DNA from: Raphanus sativus
Taxonomy: Eukaryota; Streptophyta; Magnoliopsida; Brassicales; Brassicaceae
Assembly (NCBI RefSeq): GCF_000801105.2
Contig: NC_079515.1
Span: 24,451,407-24,515,406 of the forward strand
Length of the DNA: 64,000 nucleotides
Reading direction: 5' to 3'
Part shown: positions 1 to 10,564 of the stretch, piece after piece
How positions within the stretch are numbered: position 1 is the first letter of the stretch
Layout of the letters: each line of letters begins with the position of its first letter
The notes under the pieces: model-generated
The model's database searches: none
What the model was told of the DNA's origin: nothing
Seen by the model: the letters and a program-made list of their open reading frames with translations, nothing else
Made by a program: the position numbers and the translations under genes

Positions 1-659
1 TTTGAGAAAGGAAAGTAGGAAGGTCACCTTAAGGATTTTATAAGACCTCCTAACAAATTTCAGAAGCAACACAAGAGAAGAAAAAAAATGTGGTGATAAC
101 TAGAATGAAAAAAAAAGTGGGATGTAAATGGTAGATGAAACGTGAAGGATTCTCATGTCTACTTTCTAGATGAAGGACCTTATCTCAGGTTAGTTTTTTT
201 TTTTTGCGATCTCAGGTTTAGTTTTTCTTATTTTATATATGTTTTAAATTGTATAGAAATATTATTTTTGTTTACTTTAGGAATAGCATACACATTTGTT
301 TTATTTTTTTATGTAATGTTACCTAATTTTGCAATATACAACCAGAAATGAAGAAAGATAAATACACATAGAAAAGAACTAGAAACTACAAGAGATAACG
401 TCAGTTATTCTACAAAAGTATAATTAACATCTTTTTTTTTGTTTTGTTACAAGAGCCTGAAATTCATATCATATAGTAATATTTATTTGGTTTGGGAAAA
501 AGAGAAATCAATATTTTACTTTTATATTTTGGGTATATACTGAAGTGTTGTAAATAACGGTAAATTTTTATATTTTTAAAATTATCACTAATAACCCTCT
601 AAATAATATTTCTTTTTGTTGTAAATTTTACACATATTTTATATTTAAAAAATACAATA

Positions 660-686
660 CCCGTGCATAGCACGGGAAAATACTAG
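660..686 (+). mobile_element. Helitron 3' terminus
   Basis: A GC-rich hairpin (stem CCCGTGC 660-666 with GCACGGG 670-676, loop ATA) is followed by AAAATA and CTAG at 683-686, then T. Hairpin plus CTRR followed by T is the standard Helitron 3' end. I found no matching 5' TC end in the AT-rich sequence 1-659, so the element is either truncated or begins outside the window. No coding capacity is visible in 1-659. Confidence 0.7.
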
Positions 687-990
687 TCGTGATCCATGTT
701 CGAAACTACGCTAGGCGCTAGTCGGGCGGTGACTCCAGGCCTAGCGAGTTACCAAAAAATCGGAGATTAATCGGGATATACGCGGGGATTAATTTAATTA
801 TTATTTTATTTATTATAATATTCAAATAAATATATATTATAAATATATTAGGATTTAATAGTTTTTGTATATTATTATTGAATTTTATATTTATTGGTTT
901 AACAAAAGTTAATTGCTAGCATTATATTATTATTTTTTAATTAAAAGTATGTTTTTATATAGCACAACATATGCCTACACATTAAAACAT

Positions 991-1060
991 GATGTGGTTT
1001 AGTGGTGTTGGATGACATTGAGGCAGTGAAATTGTTGGTGGTTCGACCCCAGTAACATCA
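991..1060 (+). repeat. tRNA-derived (SINE-like) segment with Pol III A and B boxes
   Basis: TGGTTTAGTGG at 995-1005 fits the A-box consensus and GGTTCGACCCC at 1040-1050 is a full B-box match, spaced as in tRNA genes. GATGT (991-995) could pair with ACATC (1056-1060) as a remnant acceptor stem. There is no convincing complete cloverleaf or anticodon arm, so I call it a tRNA-derived SINE head or relic rather than a functional tRNA. Confidence 0.45.
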
Positions 1061-1107
1061 CATTTAATTTTAGACAAAAAAAGTTTTAAAACATACAAAG
1101 AAACAAA

Positions 1108-1160
1108 GTCCCACATCGGTGAAACACAAGAAAGGAAGATGATGAAGACTCCTATAAATA
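1108..1160 (+). promoter_or_regulatory. snRNA-type promoter motif pair (USE + TATA)
   Basis: GTCCCACATCG at 1108-1118 matches the plant snRNA Upstream Sequence Element RTCCCACATCG. TATAAATA lies at 1153-1160. The 34-nt gap is the spacing known for Pol II-transcribed plant snRNA genes (Pol III types are about one helical turn shorter). The sequence about 30 nt downstream does not resemble U1, U2, U3, U4, U5 or U6, so any transcript would be unassigned. The pair lies within the hAT-like element. Confidence 0.45.
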
Positions 1161-1830
1161 TAGTCGTTCAGTATTCGCTCCATAACTTACATCTGGGTTT
1201 CAATTGCAAGCCCACTTGTAATCCAATAGTCAAAATTTACGCGGGTTTTAGGCGGTTAAAAATCGGTTTAAAGCCGATTAATCGGTTCATTGACCGAGTA
1301 ATTGGTCAACCGAGTTGTTGAGCCGGTTTGGCTATAATCGCCGCGGTCACTTGCCGCCGAGCGTATAGGCGGGCGAGTAATTGCCTAGGCGTCCGCGTTT
1401 TAGAACGTTGGTCGTGATATAAAACTGATGTATTGGTGGCAACTGTCTCATTCTAGTTAGGATTTATTGGTGGCACGATGATCAAACAAAGATTCAATTA
1501 ACGGGCCAAAACCCAAAAGTCGTTCCCCTGTAATTAAAGGAATGGGCCCAGACAAAGACGGTCGATTGATTCATTGCAGTAAAACTACTCGCACGAAATG
1601 AGCAAAAGCGACAGGATCTTATACAAAGCCATGTGATTAGTGATTTTTTTTTGTCAACATGTGATTAGTGATTACTCTTGTTTCTACCTCACTCTATTAT
1701 TTTATCATCTTCATCCTAAGCATTCAATTAATGCACTCGTTGAAAAAAGGAGACAAATAATTAAAACCATACACGTTTTCTTTCTCGAGTCATTTACATT
1801 AATCAACATCCATTTCGCTGCACAACCGAT

Positions 1831-2340
1831 AACCAATACCGTATACTAGTATACTAGCAGTAAACACATTTATTGCGTCCAATACACACACCGTCCAACA
1901 TACGGAGCCATCCACGTTCGAACTCTATTGTTCCCTCTGCTTTTATTAGAAGAAAAAACCAATTTAAATAATCTTTCCAATTTGTATGCAGAACTTTCAA
2001 ATTATTTAGCGTTTGTGACTATTTATATTCTCCAGTGTTACTTTATCAATTGGATTTATTTTAGTTAATGATGTTTTAATGTAAAAGAGGCAAGTTAACC
2101 AATACTGTATACTAGCAGTAAACACACTATTGCGTCCAACACACACACACACCGTCCTCCAACACAGCATACGGCGCCATCCACGTTCGAACTCTATTAT
2201 TCCCTCAGTTTTTTTAAAAAGAATTAAGTTAAATAATGTTTTCAAATTTGTATGCAATTTTTTTAAGTTACTTAGCTTTGTGTGTGTTATTTTTATTAAT
2301 TTGATTTATTTTAGTTAATGATGTTTTAATGTAAAAGAGG
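1831..2340. repeat. Tandem direct duplication (about 250-bp unit) upstream of the LEA gene
   Basis: Two diverged copies lie head to tail at roughly 1831-2094 and 2097-2340. Each starts with AACCAATAC and TATACTAGCAGTAAACACA, runs through a CCATCCACGTTCGAACTCTA block, and ends with AGTTAATGATGTTTTAATG. Copy 2 has an expanded CA run (about 2142-2153). A smaller duplicated block (GAAATCTATAAAGT and variants) follows at about 2384-2450. No ORF of note is present. The duplication ends about 370 bp before the LEA_2 start codon and may be part of its upstream region. Confidence 0.7.
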
Positions 2341-2706
2341 GAAATTAAATAAAAAATTGTGTGTGTTTTTAACTAATTCGAGATTTCTATAAAGTATTCC
2401 AATTATATGTTGCCATTCGAGAAATCTATAAAGTGTTCCAATTAGATGTTGCCACAAACGTCTAAAATATTTAAAGTCCGTGACAGATGAATAAATATTT
2501 AACTTTAAAAAAGCAAAAGAAACATTTTATTCAAATTTAAAAAAAAAGTAAAATAAATAAGTCGGATTTGTTATTTGACTTGCGTCGTAAAGTCGGTTAC
2601 AAATACGAAACATCACCGAGAAAAGAGAAAAAAAAAAGAGCAGCCACGAGAAGCAGAAAGCGTAACAGAGAAGAAGAAGGAGAAGTAGAGAGAAAGAGTA
2701 TTTACG

Positions 2707-3402
2707 ATGAAAACAGACGATAAAAAGGAGAAGCCAGCAATACCCATGTTAGCAGCAACAGAATCCCCCAAGCCAAACGCAGCCATGGAAACGCAGTCAA
2801 CAAACGGCGTTAGCGGCGGCACGAAAGGGAAGAAGAAACGCAACCGCAAAATCTGCATCTGCGTCACACTCCTCCTCCTCCTCGTCATCTTCATAGTCCT
2901 CCTCGTCTTAGGCCTCACTCTCTTCAAACCCAAACGCCCGATCACCACCATCGACTCCGTGGCCGTGGACCGTCTCCAAGCCTCCGTCGACGTCCTGAAC
3001 CTCAAGGTCGTTCTGAACCTCACGCTCAGCGTCGATCTCTCCCTGAGAAACCCCAACCGCGTCGGATTCAGCTTCGGCAACTCGTCGGCGCTGCTTAACT
3101 ACGGCGGGAAACTGATCGGAGAAGCGCCGCTTCCGGCGAGCAGGCTCGGGGCGGAGAAAACGCTGCCTATGAACTTGACGCTGACGTTGATGGCGGATCG
3201 GTTGCTCGCCGACACGCAGATTATTAGTGACGTCATGTCCGGGTCGATCCCGGTTAACACTTTCGTTAAAGTCGCCGGGAAAGTGAGTGTGCTGAAGATC
3301 TTTAAGATTAAAGTTCAGTCTTCTTCTTCGTGTGATATTGTCATCTCTGTTGCGAATCGGAACGTTACGAGTCAGCACTGTAAGTATTCGACTAAGCTGT
3401 GA
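2707..3402 (+). CDS. LEA_2 / NDR1-HIN1-like membrane protein (At3g54200-like)
   Basis: Single-exon ORF of 231 codons encoding a type II membrane protein of the late-embryogenesis-abundant hydroxyproline-rich glycoprotein (LEA_2, NHL) family. After a charged, low-complexity N-terminus (residues 1-48, basic run KKKRNRK) there is one hydrophobic anchor (about 49-73). An outward-facing LEA14-like beta domain follows (about 92-205), with the family NPN motif (LSLRNPNRVGF) and several N-glycosylation sequons. A C-terminal Cys pair (SSCD and QHCKY) could form a disulfide. It resembles Arabidopsis At3g54200 in length and sequence (from memory), and synteny with the next gene agrees. The family is linked to stress and defence at the plasma membrane; the exact role of this member is not known. 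The first ATG was chosen because it precedes the conserved N-terminus. The coding part is GC-rich against an AT-rich background. Confidence 0.9.
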   Translation: MKTDDKKEKPAIPMLAATESPKPNAAMETQSTNGVSGGTKGKKKRNRKICICVTLLLLLVIFIVLLVLGLTLFKPKRPITTIDSVAVDRLQASVDVLNLKVVLNLTLSVDLSLRNPNRVGFSFGNSSALLNYGGKLIGEAPLPASRLGAEKTLPMNLTLTLMADRLLADTQIISDVMSGSIPVNTFVKVAGKVSVLKIFKIKVQSSSSCDIVISVANRNVTSQHCKYSTKL

Positions 3403-4527
3403 TCATTGTCTGAAAGGTTTTAGTTTTATAGAGATCTATTATACTTTTTGTCTTCTTGTTGTCTTGATGGTTTTGTTTTTGAAATCCTTTTGTGTATTAA
3501 TATGGTTTGGAACGAAATAAATTCAAAAGACATTGGTTTGTATTTTCATTTTCATATCTCAAATTGATTCAGCGAAAAGCAGTAAGTAAACACGTTCAGC
3601 GTCCTTTGCAAATCAACGTGTCGACGTAACAGATGCTTATTTTATTCAACTTTTTCATACAAGAAAAAGTCAAAATGAGAACCAGATTTTAAAAGGTTGT
3701 AGTAGTTGGCAGTTCAAAATTGCATTCATAGCACTTGTTTCTTTTCGTAAAATTGTTCATTCTTTGTAATTTGTCATCATGACGCTGACGCAAGAGAACA
3801 TTATCTTCTCACATGACCCAAGCGTTAAGCTTTAGCGTAAACCCAAACTGTGCCGTTGCTGCATAGTTTCTTGCCTCATCAGAGAAGCAAGTTGTAAGGA
3901 ATCTTAAAGAAAAACAAAAGTTGCTAAGATCATTACTTTGACTTCCCATCCATGAAAATGAAGAAACAAGAATCCGAAGTGAGCACTACGTTGTAAATCC
4001 TCCTGGGCTTGTATTCTTTAATGTGGACTTTTCTTTCAACTCCAATTGATTTTTTTTTCTTTTTGAATCTTTGACTTTTTGAAGTATATGTTGTAAGATT
4101 TTGAACTAATTTTACGAAAACTTATAACAAGTAAAGAACAAACCAAACACCTGCTTGGATGAATTCTAGAACACTTGATCATAAAACTTAAAGAAACAAT
4201 CTCCTCACTCAGTGAAATAAAACTCTTCATTCCTCCAAACTCTAAATCATACCATGAGAAAGAAACCCCACATTTTGGTAGACCAAAGAAGCCTCTCTAC
4301 AAACATTCAAACTAGCTATAAAATCACAACGCCTCCTACATTCTCAAAGCTTGTTCCATCTAACTGTCACTTAACAAGACCAACACATTTTTTACCAAGT
4401 TGATTCCAAAGCTCAACAAACACCAAACAAATAAATCTCATATCTGCAATAATAAACAACTGACTCAAGATTACAAAAGCAAAGAGTCTAGTTTTTTGAA
4501 CAAACAAAAAACAAAACGATAAACCTC
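3403..4527. other. Convergent intergenic region / 3' UTRs
   Basis: Contains the 3' flank of the LEA gene and, on the minus strand, the likely 3' UTR of the bL17c gene (about 4240-4527). AT-rich. I see no repeat, RNA gene or conserved ORF. Confidence 0.5.
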
Positions 4528-5230
4528 TTAAACAAGCTCAATATACGCCATAGGAGCATTATCACCTCTCCTAGGAAGAGTCCTAATGATCCTCGTATAC
4601 CCACCATTCCTCTCTCCATACCTATCCGGAACCTCGGCGAACAACGCGTGCACAATCTGCTTCTCGTAGATATACCCCAGAGCTTGCCTCCGCTTGTGCA
4701 GAGACCCGTCCTTGGCGAGAGTGATCATCTTATCCACAAACTTCCTCATCGCACTGGCTCTAGCTCGCGTCGTCTTGATCCTCCCGTGCTTCAGCAGCTG
4801 CGTCGTGAGCCCGCGGAGCAGAGCTTTCCTCTGGTCCGGTGGCCTGTTCAGCTTCGGGACTCTCCTCCCGTGTCTCATCGCGTACACGCGGCCACCGCCG
4901 TCGATGATCTTGAACCCGTCCTCGAAGCTTTGCCAGCCTGGCGTTTTCGGAAATTAGGAAAAAAAAACGGTTTGGAGATTGATTAAACCGGAGGTGGGAG
5001 TAAAATTGAACCGGTTTTAAATCGGGAGGTTTACCTGGAAGTCCGGTTGAGATGAGGGGGTTGACCGGAGAGAGACCGGAGAAAGAAGGGAGACGAAGAG
5101 TGACAGGACGGGGAGGAGACGAGGAAGGTAAACGGCAAGTTACGGAGGGGAGAGATGATTTGAGAGATGACATGCTCCAAACTCTGCTTAGGGAGTCTGT
5201 AGGTGTGGCCATTGCCATTGGGATTGCCAT
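4528..5230 (-). CDS. PRPL17: Plastid ribosomal protein bL17c (large subunit)
   Basis: Two exons, 5035-5230 and 4528-4937, joined by a 97-nt GT-AG intron in phase 1, give 201 codons. Residues 1 to about 85 are Ser/Pro/Arg-rich with almost no acidic residues, typical of a chloroplast transit peptide. The mature part (from about [20 protein letters not shown]) is a full-length bacterial-type L17 with the diagnostic [16 protein letters not shown] segment and the C-terminal YTRI block. L17 binds 23S rRNA domains near the exit tunnel of the 50S subunit. The nuclear-encoded plastid copy matches Arabidopsis At3g54210 and its position next to At3g54200. Met at 5230 was chosen as start; an in-frame upstream Met at 5257 and a downstream Met at 5218 are alternatives. 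Convergent with the LEA gene. Confidence 0.93.
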
Positions 5231-6468
5231 TACAGTGTGTTTTACTCTTCTCTGCAACCAAGGGAGAGGGAAGATTGGTGAAGTGGAAAGGATAAGGGGA
5301 TATAGGAGGAGAAGATATCCGAAAAAAGTTTGGGAGTGGGCCTTAATGGGCCGAAATCATAGTTTCTCTCATGCACGATGTTGTTGCAAATTCTCATGTG
5401 CCTTAACTATTGTTGGGCTAACTCAGTTATCTGACCTGAATACTGTAATGGGCGGTTTCGTTTTCTTAGATCAAAATTCAGAACGTGACCCAACACCAAC
5501 ATCTACGCAGATATGTAAAAAAATATTACAATAATTTAATTAATTTTTTATTGATTAATGCTTATATAAAAATTTATACTTAGAATCCTACAGATAGAAT
5601 CTATCATCAATTATGCAGATCAATGGAATTTTTTTCAGATAATTGATCTATTATTTTCAGAAGTTATATTAATAAATGAATGTTAAAAACTAGCTAAGGA
5701 TTTTGTTTGATAATCACTATGTAAAAAAAAATCACTACGTACGGTTAAATATTTAATTTGCTTAAGATTTTCTTCACTAACTACAGTAATGAAATATGCA
5801 CGGTTGTATAGAGAGATATAGGCCTACAACCAGTGAATATTTAAGGGCAATAAAGACATTGTGAATATGAACTTGGAGAAAGCCTTCCAGCTTTTTACGC
5901 TGAGAACTTTCATATTGAGCCGTGTGTTTGGTTTGTGTGTGTGTAGATATGAATAAAAAAGTTTTTACAAGTGAAAAAGGGATCGTAAAAAGCGTGGATG
6001 GTTTCTCTAGGGCTTCACTGCCATTTCCCAGGCCATGCTATTATAATAAGGTCATGGGGGCTAGTGTTTGACGTACAAAAGTCTAAAAAACTGTCAGGCC
6101 AAACAGGTCCAAAATTCAGTAAATAAAATATTTTATAAAAGTAAAATTGTTAAAAAGGGGAAAAAGGAGGATGCATATGAAAGCAAAATGTCAAACACTA
6201 GTTTTCAGATTTTATAGGGAACTGGAGTTTGACAGTTGGTGTAATGGACTCGTCACAACATGTGCATCTCTTTACTTCTTTGTAATTACTGTTTTAGCTT
6301 ACTACGTCTTGTCCATTTCCTCTCGCACATGACATTGCCCGTGGTCCGTGGATATTTTGGAAATTACTACTTGGCTTTTTTTATTTTAATTTTTAAAAAA
6401 TAAAACGAATTAACTTCTTCTTTAGGCTATTTTTTATACTACAAACTAGCAACATGGCTATCCAAATA

Positions 6469-6725
6469 CTCCCTCCGTTCCTAAATATAGGATTTTTTGG
6501 AGTTTTTCTTTGTTCCACAATATAAGATTTTCTATATTTTTAAGGTAGTTTTGTATACTTTTGAGGTTCTTTTTTTATTAAAAGTTGTACTGATTAAATT
6601 TTATTGGTAGACAGTTATTGGAAAGTGTGTAAATGATATAAATAATTAAATAAAGTGCAAATAATTATTATAGTCTTAATAAACGTGAAAAGTGTAGAAA
6701 ATCCTATATTTAGGAACAGAGGGAG
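6469..6725. mobile_element. Stowaway-like (Tc1/mariner) MITE
   Basis: A 257-bp element with matching ends CTCCCTCCGTTCC and GGAACAGAGGGAG and a TA target duplication on both sides (6467-6468, 6726-6727). The inverted repeats extend inward (CTAAATATAGGATTTT against AAAATCCTATATTTAG). CTCCCTCCGTTCC with a TA target is the hallmark of Stowaway MITEs. No coding capacity. Confidence 0.9.
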
Positions 6726-8073
6726 TACAATATCAGAACATTCACAAGTTTATTATGTATATGAGTTGTTACTCCATTTGGAAACATTTGCAGTTAATAT
6801 CCATTATAATAACCATTCTAATTTCTCTGAGAAACTGTAAAAAATCATTTTCTCTATTTAAAAGTAAGTGACGTTTAACAATTTTTACATGTTGAAAAAT
6901 TGTTAACTTCTATTTAACCTATTTTTGTTTTGCACAAAACAACAATAACTAGCTAATTTAACCAATAAAAATTAACACTACAAAATATAAATGGTTAAAA
7001 AAATAAGCAACATTTAATTTTTTAATTTTTAAAAAATATCAATTAGACTGATACAAAAATCTCTAAAGTATTACTTCATATGTTTTTACATAAATTTCAT
7101 TTTGACATTTTCACACAAATTAAAAAAAAATGTCGGAAATATATATAATTTGTTATTAGTTACATCTTTTTGACCAATATTATTTAAGATAAATAAAATT
7201 ATTTATAAAATCAATATATTTTACAATTAATTTTCAGCTGAAAATAATTATAATTTTTTTTTTTGAAAAAGGGCTTTCTAAAAATAATTATAATTTACAT
7301 TGAAATTGTAAAGTATTGAAATTGCAAAATGACAATTTTTGTATAACAAAAAGATATCAAAATAACATTTATTATATAATAGAGTAGTATCATTCGAAGT
7401 GAAATGGAATGATCTCACAATCATAAAACCTTAAAATTTCTTATCTATTTTCAGTTTATTACTTTAGCCCCCAAAAAAACATATCGAATACTCTGTTTTT
7501 AGTTAGAAAATTATGTTCCGTTTCCGCGAAAAGAAAAAAAAGTCTTCCCTAAGCAGTAACATTAATTGTAGAACAGTTTTTAATTATTTGAATTCAATTT
7601 CACATCCATTCCAACAAACAAAAAAAAAACTATAATCCGGTTTAGAACTAACCCTCTTTTTGTCTTGGCGTACATTATGATCAACTATGGCGTGGAAAAT
7701 TGTGTTGAAAATTTGGTTGTCGTGTGGAATCTAATGGATATATTTTTGAGAGTTAAGTTTGATTTTGAATGTTCGACCCCCTCGTTGGGTCAAACACTAA
7801 AAATCAAACAATTAACAATCAAAAATATTAAAAGTCATTTTGTCGATTATTAGAAAAAGAATAATATATACTCTACCGGTTCAATTATACCAATGTAAAT
7901 GTTATCTTCTTCTTCTTGTTGTTTTTGAGATAGGGAGAGAGTGGTGGAGGAAGAAACAAAGATGGATCGGCAAAAGGAAGAAGCTAAACAGGCAACGACG
8001 AACATCTCCGATCTCCCACCTAATCTCTTCCCCCGTTTATACTATTTTAAAACCAAAAATTTAATTAATAGAG

Positions 8074-8077
<4 letters not shown>

Positions 8078-8106
<29 letters not shown>
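8078..8106 (+). repeat. (GA)n microsatellite in the SCR 5' region
   Basis: An uninterrupted GA dinucleotide run about 330 bp upstream of the SCR start codon. GA repeats in plant promoters and leaders can bind BPC/GAGA-type factors. Here only the repeat itself is seen. Confidence 0.8.
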
Positions 8107-8109
<3 letters not shown>

Positions 8110-8437
8110 AGTTAATACGAATAGAGGTAGAGAGAGTCATTAAAACCAATGAAGCGACATTCACAATAATTCGAAAAGGAGGAAGACGAGTTACATACGG
8201 CCAGGCTAGGCATCTCTCTCTATCTCTCGTCCACCAAAACAAATCTCTCTAACCTTTCCTCTACAAGAATCATCCTTCTCCCAACACACTCCCTTCCAAA
8301 TTAAAACACTCTTTCTTTTTTCTATCTTCATCGGACATCGTGAAGAACAAAGAGTTAAAATTAAGAATCCCCATAAAGAGAGAGGGATAAGAAGAGTAGT
8401 CTATTTAAAACCATGCAATCTCACGACAACAACCTCC

Positions 8438-10564
8438 ATGGCGGAATCAAGCGGTAGAACCACTTCTTCCGACAACACCAGCACCAACCGTACTGTTCCT
8501 CCTCTTCCTCCTCCTGCTTCAGCTATGGTGAGAAAGAGATTAGCTTCCGAGATGTCTTCATCTCCTTCCTTAAACAACAACCAACGTCTTCCCCCTCCTC
8601 ACCGCGTCTCACACCTCCCTGACTCCTCCTCCAACTACATCATCACGCCTGACTCGACAACCCACCCGACACCACCCGTCTCCGTCTGCGGCTTCTCCGG
8701 CCTTCCGGTTTTTCCTTCCGACAACAACCGGACAACAACAGCCATGTCCGTACAACCAATGGAACAACAACAACAACAACAACAACAAGACTCCTCTGCT
8801 TCATCTTCTTCTTCACCAACGGTCTGGGTGGACGCCATCATCAGAGACTTAATCAACTCCTCAGCTTCGGTCTCTATCCCTCAGCTTATCCAAAACGTCA
8901 GAGACATCATCTTCCCTTGTAACCCTAACCTCGGCGCTCTTCTCGAGTACAGACTCCGCTCTCTCATGCTTCTCGATCCTCCTCCTTCCTCCGACCCTCC
9001 TCCTCCTTTCGACTCCATCTCTCAATACCATCAGATCTCCAACAACCCTTCTCCTCCTCCTCTAACACAACAACAACAACAACAACAGCCCAAACCTCCT
9101 CCTCCTCCTCCGGTTCAGCAGCAAGAGAGAGAGAACTCTCCACCACCGCCCGAGACTGTTACCACCACAAACACAAACACGGCGGAGGCGTTGAGAGAGA
9201 GAAAAGAAGAGATCAAAAGACAGAAACAAGACGAGGAAGGCCTCCACCTCCTCACTCTCCTCCTCCAGTGCGCCGAAGCCGTCTCCGCGGACAACCTCGA
9301 GGAAGCCAACAAGCTCCTCCTCGAGATCTCTCAGCTCTCCACTCCCTACGGAACCTCCGCGCAGCGCGTCGCCGCCTACTTCTCCGAAGCCATGTCCGCT
9401 CGCCTCCTCAACTCCTGCCTCGGCATCTACGCCGCCCTCCCTTCCCGCTGGATGCCCCAGACCCACAGCCTCAAGATGGTCTCCGCCTTCCAGGTCTTCA
9501 ACGGGATCAGCCCCCTCGTCAAGTTCTCCCACTTCACGGCCAACCAGGCGATCCAGGAGGCCTTCGAGAAAGAGGACTGCGTCCACATCATCGATCTCGA
9601 CATCATGCAGGGGCTTCAGTGGCCTGGTCTGTTTCATATACTCGCTTCTAGACCTGGTGGTCCTCCTCACGTGCGTCTCACGGGACTTGGTACTTCTATG
9701 GAAGCTCTTCAGGCTACTGGGAAGCGTCTTTCGGATTTCGCGGATAAGCTCGGCTTGCCTTTTGAGTTCTGTCCTTTGGCTGAGAAAGTTGGGAACTTGG
9801 ATGCTGAGAGACTTAATGTGAGGAAGAGAGAAGCTGTTGCTGTTCATTGGCTTCAGCATTCTCTTTATGATGTTACTGGCTCTGATACACACACTCTATG
9901 GTTACTCCAAAGGTATACAAATAAACACTATAGTACCTTTCAATGTTGAAGGAAATTGCTAAGAGACTAATGACTAGGCGGGTATCTAGACCGATTTTTT
10001 AGAAAAATCATTTTGTTTAGGTCCGGTTTAGTGGCTAAACCAATTTTTAGAACACTGGTACATTTTGTCATTTTTTAACTATAAAACTGTTTTATGTTTA
10101 ATGAAGGTTAATTAATGATTGGTATTTTGAACAGATTAGCTCCAAAGGTGGTGACAGTAGTGGAACAAGACTTGAGCCATGCTGGTTCTTTCCTTGGAAG
10201 ATTTGTGGAAGCGATACATTACTACTCGGCGCTGTTTGATTCCTTGGGAGCTAGCTACGGAGAAGAGAGCGAGGAGAGACACGTGGTGGAGCAGCAGCTG
10301 CTGTCCAAAGAGATAAGGAACGTATTGGCTGTTGGTGGACCGTCGAGGAGCGGCGAAGTGAAGTTCGAGAGCTGGAGGGAGAAGATGCAGCAGTGTGGAT
10401 TCAAAGGGATATCTTTGGCTGGGAACGCAGCGACGCAGGCGACGCTTTTGCTGGGGATGTTTCCGTCGGATGGTTATACTTTGGTTGATGATAATGGTAC
10501 GCTTAAGCTTGGATGGAAAGATCTCTCGTTACTTACTGCTTCAGCTTGGACTCCTTGTTCTTAG
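8438..10564 (+). CDS. SCR: SCARECROW, GRAS-family transcription factor
   Basis: Exon 1 is 8438-9912 and exon 2 is 10135-10564 (GT-AG, phase 2), 634 codons. The N-terminus is low complexity with several Gln runs and Pro stretches, and contains the conserved block [16 protein letters not shown]. From about residue 267 the GRAS domain begins: leucine heptad I ([14 protein letters not shown]), VHIID motif at about 381 ([15 protein letters not shown]), leucine heptad II, PFYRE region, and the C-terminal SAW region ending in SAWTPCS. Near-identity to Arabidopsis SCR (At3g54220) through the GRAS domain makes the call firm. SCR works in the nucleus with SHORT-ROOT and activates the asymmetric division that separates root endodermis and cortex; it also patterns the shoot endodermis. 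The single intron is at the Arabidopsis position but contains a hAT-like MITE. The N-terminal poly-Q/poly-P tracts are the most divergent part. Confidence 0.98.
9941..10057. mobile_element. hAT-like MITE inside the SCR intron
   Basis: A 117-bp insert with ends CAATGTTGAA and, on the minus strand, CAGTGTTCTAAAAATTGG, flanked by near-identical 8-bp repeats GTACCTTT (9933-9940) and GTACATTT (10058-10065). The 8-bp TSD and CAGTGTT end fit hAT elements. Its internal GGCGGG and CTAGACCGATTTTT text matches the MITE in the SPP intron (25339-25581). Confidence 0.75.

Larger units (their letters stand above)
694..1410. mobile_element. Degenerate hAT-like non-autonomous element
   Basis: The 717-bp segment is flanked by the perfect 8-bp direct repeat GTCGTGAT (686-693 and 1411-1418), the TSD length of hAT elements. 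Its ends are imperfect inverted repeats: the left end reads CCATGTTCGAAACTACG and the right end, on the minus strand, CAACGTTCTAAAACGCGG, both continuing into CTAGGCG-type sequence. They resemble the ends of the MITEs in the SCR and SPP introns (CAGTGTTCTAAAA). No transposase is visible. Inside are a tRNA-like A/B-box segment and an snRNA-type promoter motif pair. Confidence 0.6.
5231..8437. other. SCARECROW upstream region
   Basis: Divergent promoter region between bL17c (left) and SCR (right). It holds one Stowaway-like MITE (6469-6725), long AT-rich stretches (6840-7900) and, close to SCR, a (GA)n run at about 8078-8106 followed by CT-rich leader sequence (8210-8330). Nothing that looks like a gene. 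SCR regulatory elements should lie here, but I cannot assign sites from sequence alone. Confidence 0.5.

Noticed and set aside
1185..1320. A functional snRNA gene downstream of the USE/TATA pair
   Set aside because: No similarity to U1-U6 or U3 5' ends; only the promoter-like motifs are supported.
2613..3378. Long minus-strand ORFs over the LEA_2 gene
   Set aside because: Low-complexity Arg-rich translations opposite a well-supported gene.
9062..9892. 276-codon minus-strand ORF across SCR
   Set aside because: It is the complement of the GC-rich, conserved SCR coding strand; composition is Arg/Glu/Val-rich and it resembles no family. Antisense shadow.
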